NCBI GenBank assembly: GCA_021779695.1
Contig: JAJYAE010000260.1
Location: 1-6,363 of the forward strand
DNA: 6,363 nucleotides
From: Acidobacteriota bacterium
GTDB taxonomy: Bacteria > Acidobacteriota > Terriglobia > Terriglobales > Acidobacteriaceae
Direction of reading: 5' to 3'
Shown: positions 5,951-6,363 of the stretch, one piece after another
Position numbering within the stretch: the first letter of the stretch is position 1
Layout: each line of letters opens with the position of its first letter
The notes under the pieces: model-generated
Told to the model about the DNA's origin: nothing
Seen by the model: the letters and a program-made list of their open reading frames with translations, nothing else
The model's database searches: none
Position numbers and translations under genes: made by a program

Positions 5951-6074
5951 GGCGAGCACTGAAACGTGTGGCTCGCAGCAAACTTAATCATGGCACAGTG
6001 ATGGAAAGAGTTTGCTCCCATCGTAGGGAATCTGAGTATGCAGAGCGCCGCCCGTCGGGTGGGCGAGTGAAGAC

Positions 6075-6095
6075 GCTCCCGCCAGACGCGGGAGC
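6075..6095. repeat. Perfect 8-bp hairpin in intergenic region
   Basis: GCTCCCGC (6075-6082) and GCGGGAGC (6088-6095) flank a 5-base loop. There is no T-run on either strand, so it is not a canonical intrinsic terminator. A weaker CGCCC/GGGCG hairpin (6049-6065) lies just upstream. Downstream of merR it might still stabilise an mRNA 3' end. Confidence 0.55.
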
Positions 6096-6127
6096 CACGC
6101 ACACGGGTGGGAAAGACGGGCAGGCAC

Positions 6128-6159
6128 AAAAAATGCGGAGCCGAATTTCTGGCTCCGCA
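6128..6159 (-). terminator. Rho-independent terminator, minus strand
   Basis: A perfect 9-bp stem, TGCGGAGCC (6134-6142) with GGCTCCGCA (6151-6159), and an 8-base loop, followed on the minus strand by six T residues (6133-6128). The orientation fits a gene entering from beyond the right edge on the minus strand; it does not serve merR, which reads the other way and would meet no T-run. Confidence 0.75.
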
Positions 6160-6193
6160 GGGTCTCGAGTAAGTATCCACCGGCAGTGGGGTA

Positions 6194-6210
6194 CCAGACC
6201 GATGGTCTGG
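6194..6210. repeat. Inverted repeat CCAGACC-GAT-GGTCTGG
   Basis: A perfect 7 + 7 dyad with a 3-base centre. The 10-mer AGACCGATGG that makes up much of it (6196-6205) recurs at 6279-6288, and the 9-mer CCGGCAGTG occurs at 6180-6188 and 6314-6322. It may be an operator for a gene to the right, or part of a repeated element. Confidence 0.45.
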
Positions 6211-6363
6211 ACAATCAGGGAAGGAACATGGGGCAATCGTCAGGTTTAGGCTGAAGAAGTCCCGAGCGTTGGCAGTTAAGACCGATGGCTCACTGATGCC
6301 TTTCCAAGCTCGTCCGGCAGTGTGGTTCTGGGCCCCGTGCTCAGTACAGTGATGACGTGCAGC

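Larger units (their letters stand above)
5951..6363. other. Gene-free region with hairpins and repeats downstream of merR
   Basis: No frame here has recognisable protein features. Several open frames (for example the plus frame 5968-6249 and a minus frame open from the right edge to 5947) have Arg/Ser/His-rich low-conservation translations and cross a clear terminator hairpin. The region holds three inverted repeats (6049-6065, 6075-6095, 6194-6210), one terminator (6128-6159) and two short direct repeats. It looks like intergenic DNA and possibly part of a dispersed structured element. Confidence 0.6.

Noticed and set aside
5968..6249. Plus-strand 93-codon frame downstream of merR
   Set aside because: No Shine-Dalgarno at a suitable place, low-complexity basic translation, and it spans three hairpins including the opposite-strand terminator.
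5947..6363. Minus-strand frame open from the right edge to 5947 (about 139 codons)
   Set aside because: It reads straight through a strong terminator hairpin with a T-run, its translation is Arg/Ser/Pro/His-rich with no recognisable motif, and other frames in this stretch are equally open.

Overview
The window carries three functional blocks from a bacterium with mid-50s percent G+C (estimated by eye). It runs: (i) a minus-strand ACR3-type arsenite efflux permease, cut by the left edge; (ii) a plus-strand molybdenum cofactor (Moco) operon, moaB/mog - mobB::mobA fusion - moeA; (iii) a compact mercury-resistance block, with merT, merP, a small GDCCVxC-motif protein and the 5' end of a glyoxalase/bleomycin-resistance-like gene on the minus strand, divergent from merR on the plus strand. 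The right-hand 413 bases hold no convincing gene but several inverted and direct repeats and a minus-strand terminator. The fused MobB-MobA, the gene mix and the codon use suggest a soil or sediment bacterium, possibly Acidobacteriota. That is an impression, because no rRNA or other marker gene is present.

Layout: 1-950 arsenite permease (-) with its own promoter near 982-1009; 951-1285 intergenic, holding that promoter with a palindrome and a doubtful 44-codon reading frame; 1286-4417 Moco operon (+), with a 4-base ATGA overlap between moaB and mobBA and 37 bases between mobBA and moeA; 4250-4573 truncated glyoxalase-like gene (-), running antisense into the moeA 3' end; 4613-5484 merT-merP-GDCCVxC (-); 5508-5539 divergent mer promoter and MerR operator; 5552-5950 merR (+); 5951-6363 non-coding, structured.

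How it works together: MerR, with its three Hg-binding cysteines, sits on a perfect 8+8 dyad inside a 20-bp promoter spacer and should switch on merT/merP. These would capture Hg(II) in the periplasm (MerP) and import it (MerT). Import needs a cytoplasmic detoxifier, but no mercuric reductase (merA) is present here, so it is either elsewhere or lost. The Moco genes carry out the late steps: MPT adenylation (Mog/MoaB), molybdate insertion (MoeA) and dinucleotide formation (MobA, with MobB as the GTP-binding partner). No molybdoenzyme is seen in the window.

The most notable structural signal is at about 4290-4415. MoeA has about 40 extra C-terminal residues that do not look like MoeA, and the opposing glyoxalase-like gene loses its family resemblance after about 54 residues in the same place. 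This is what a deletion or recombination junction between a housekeeping Moco operon and a resistance cassette would look like.
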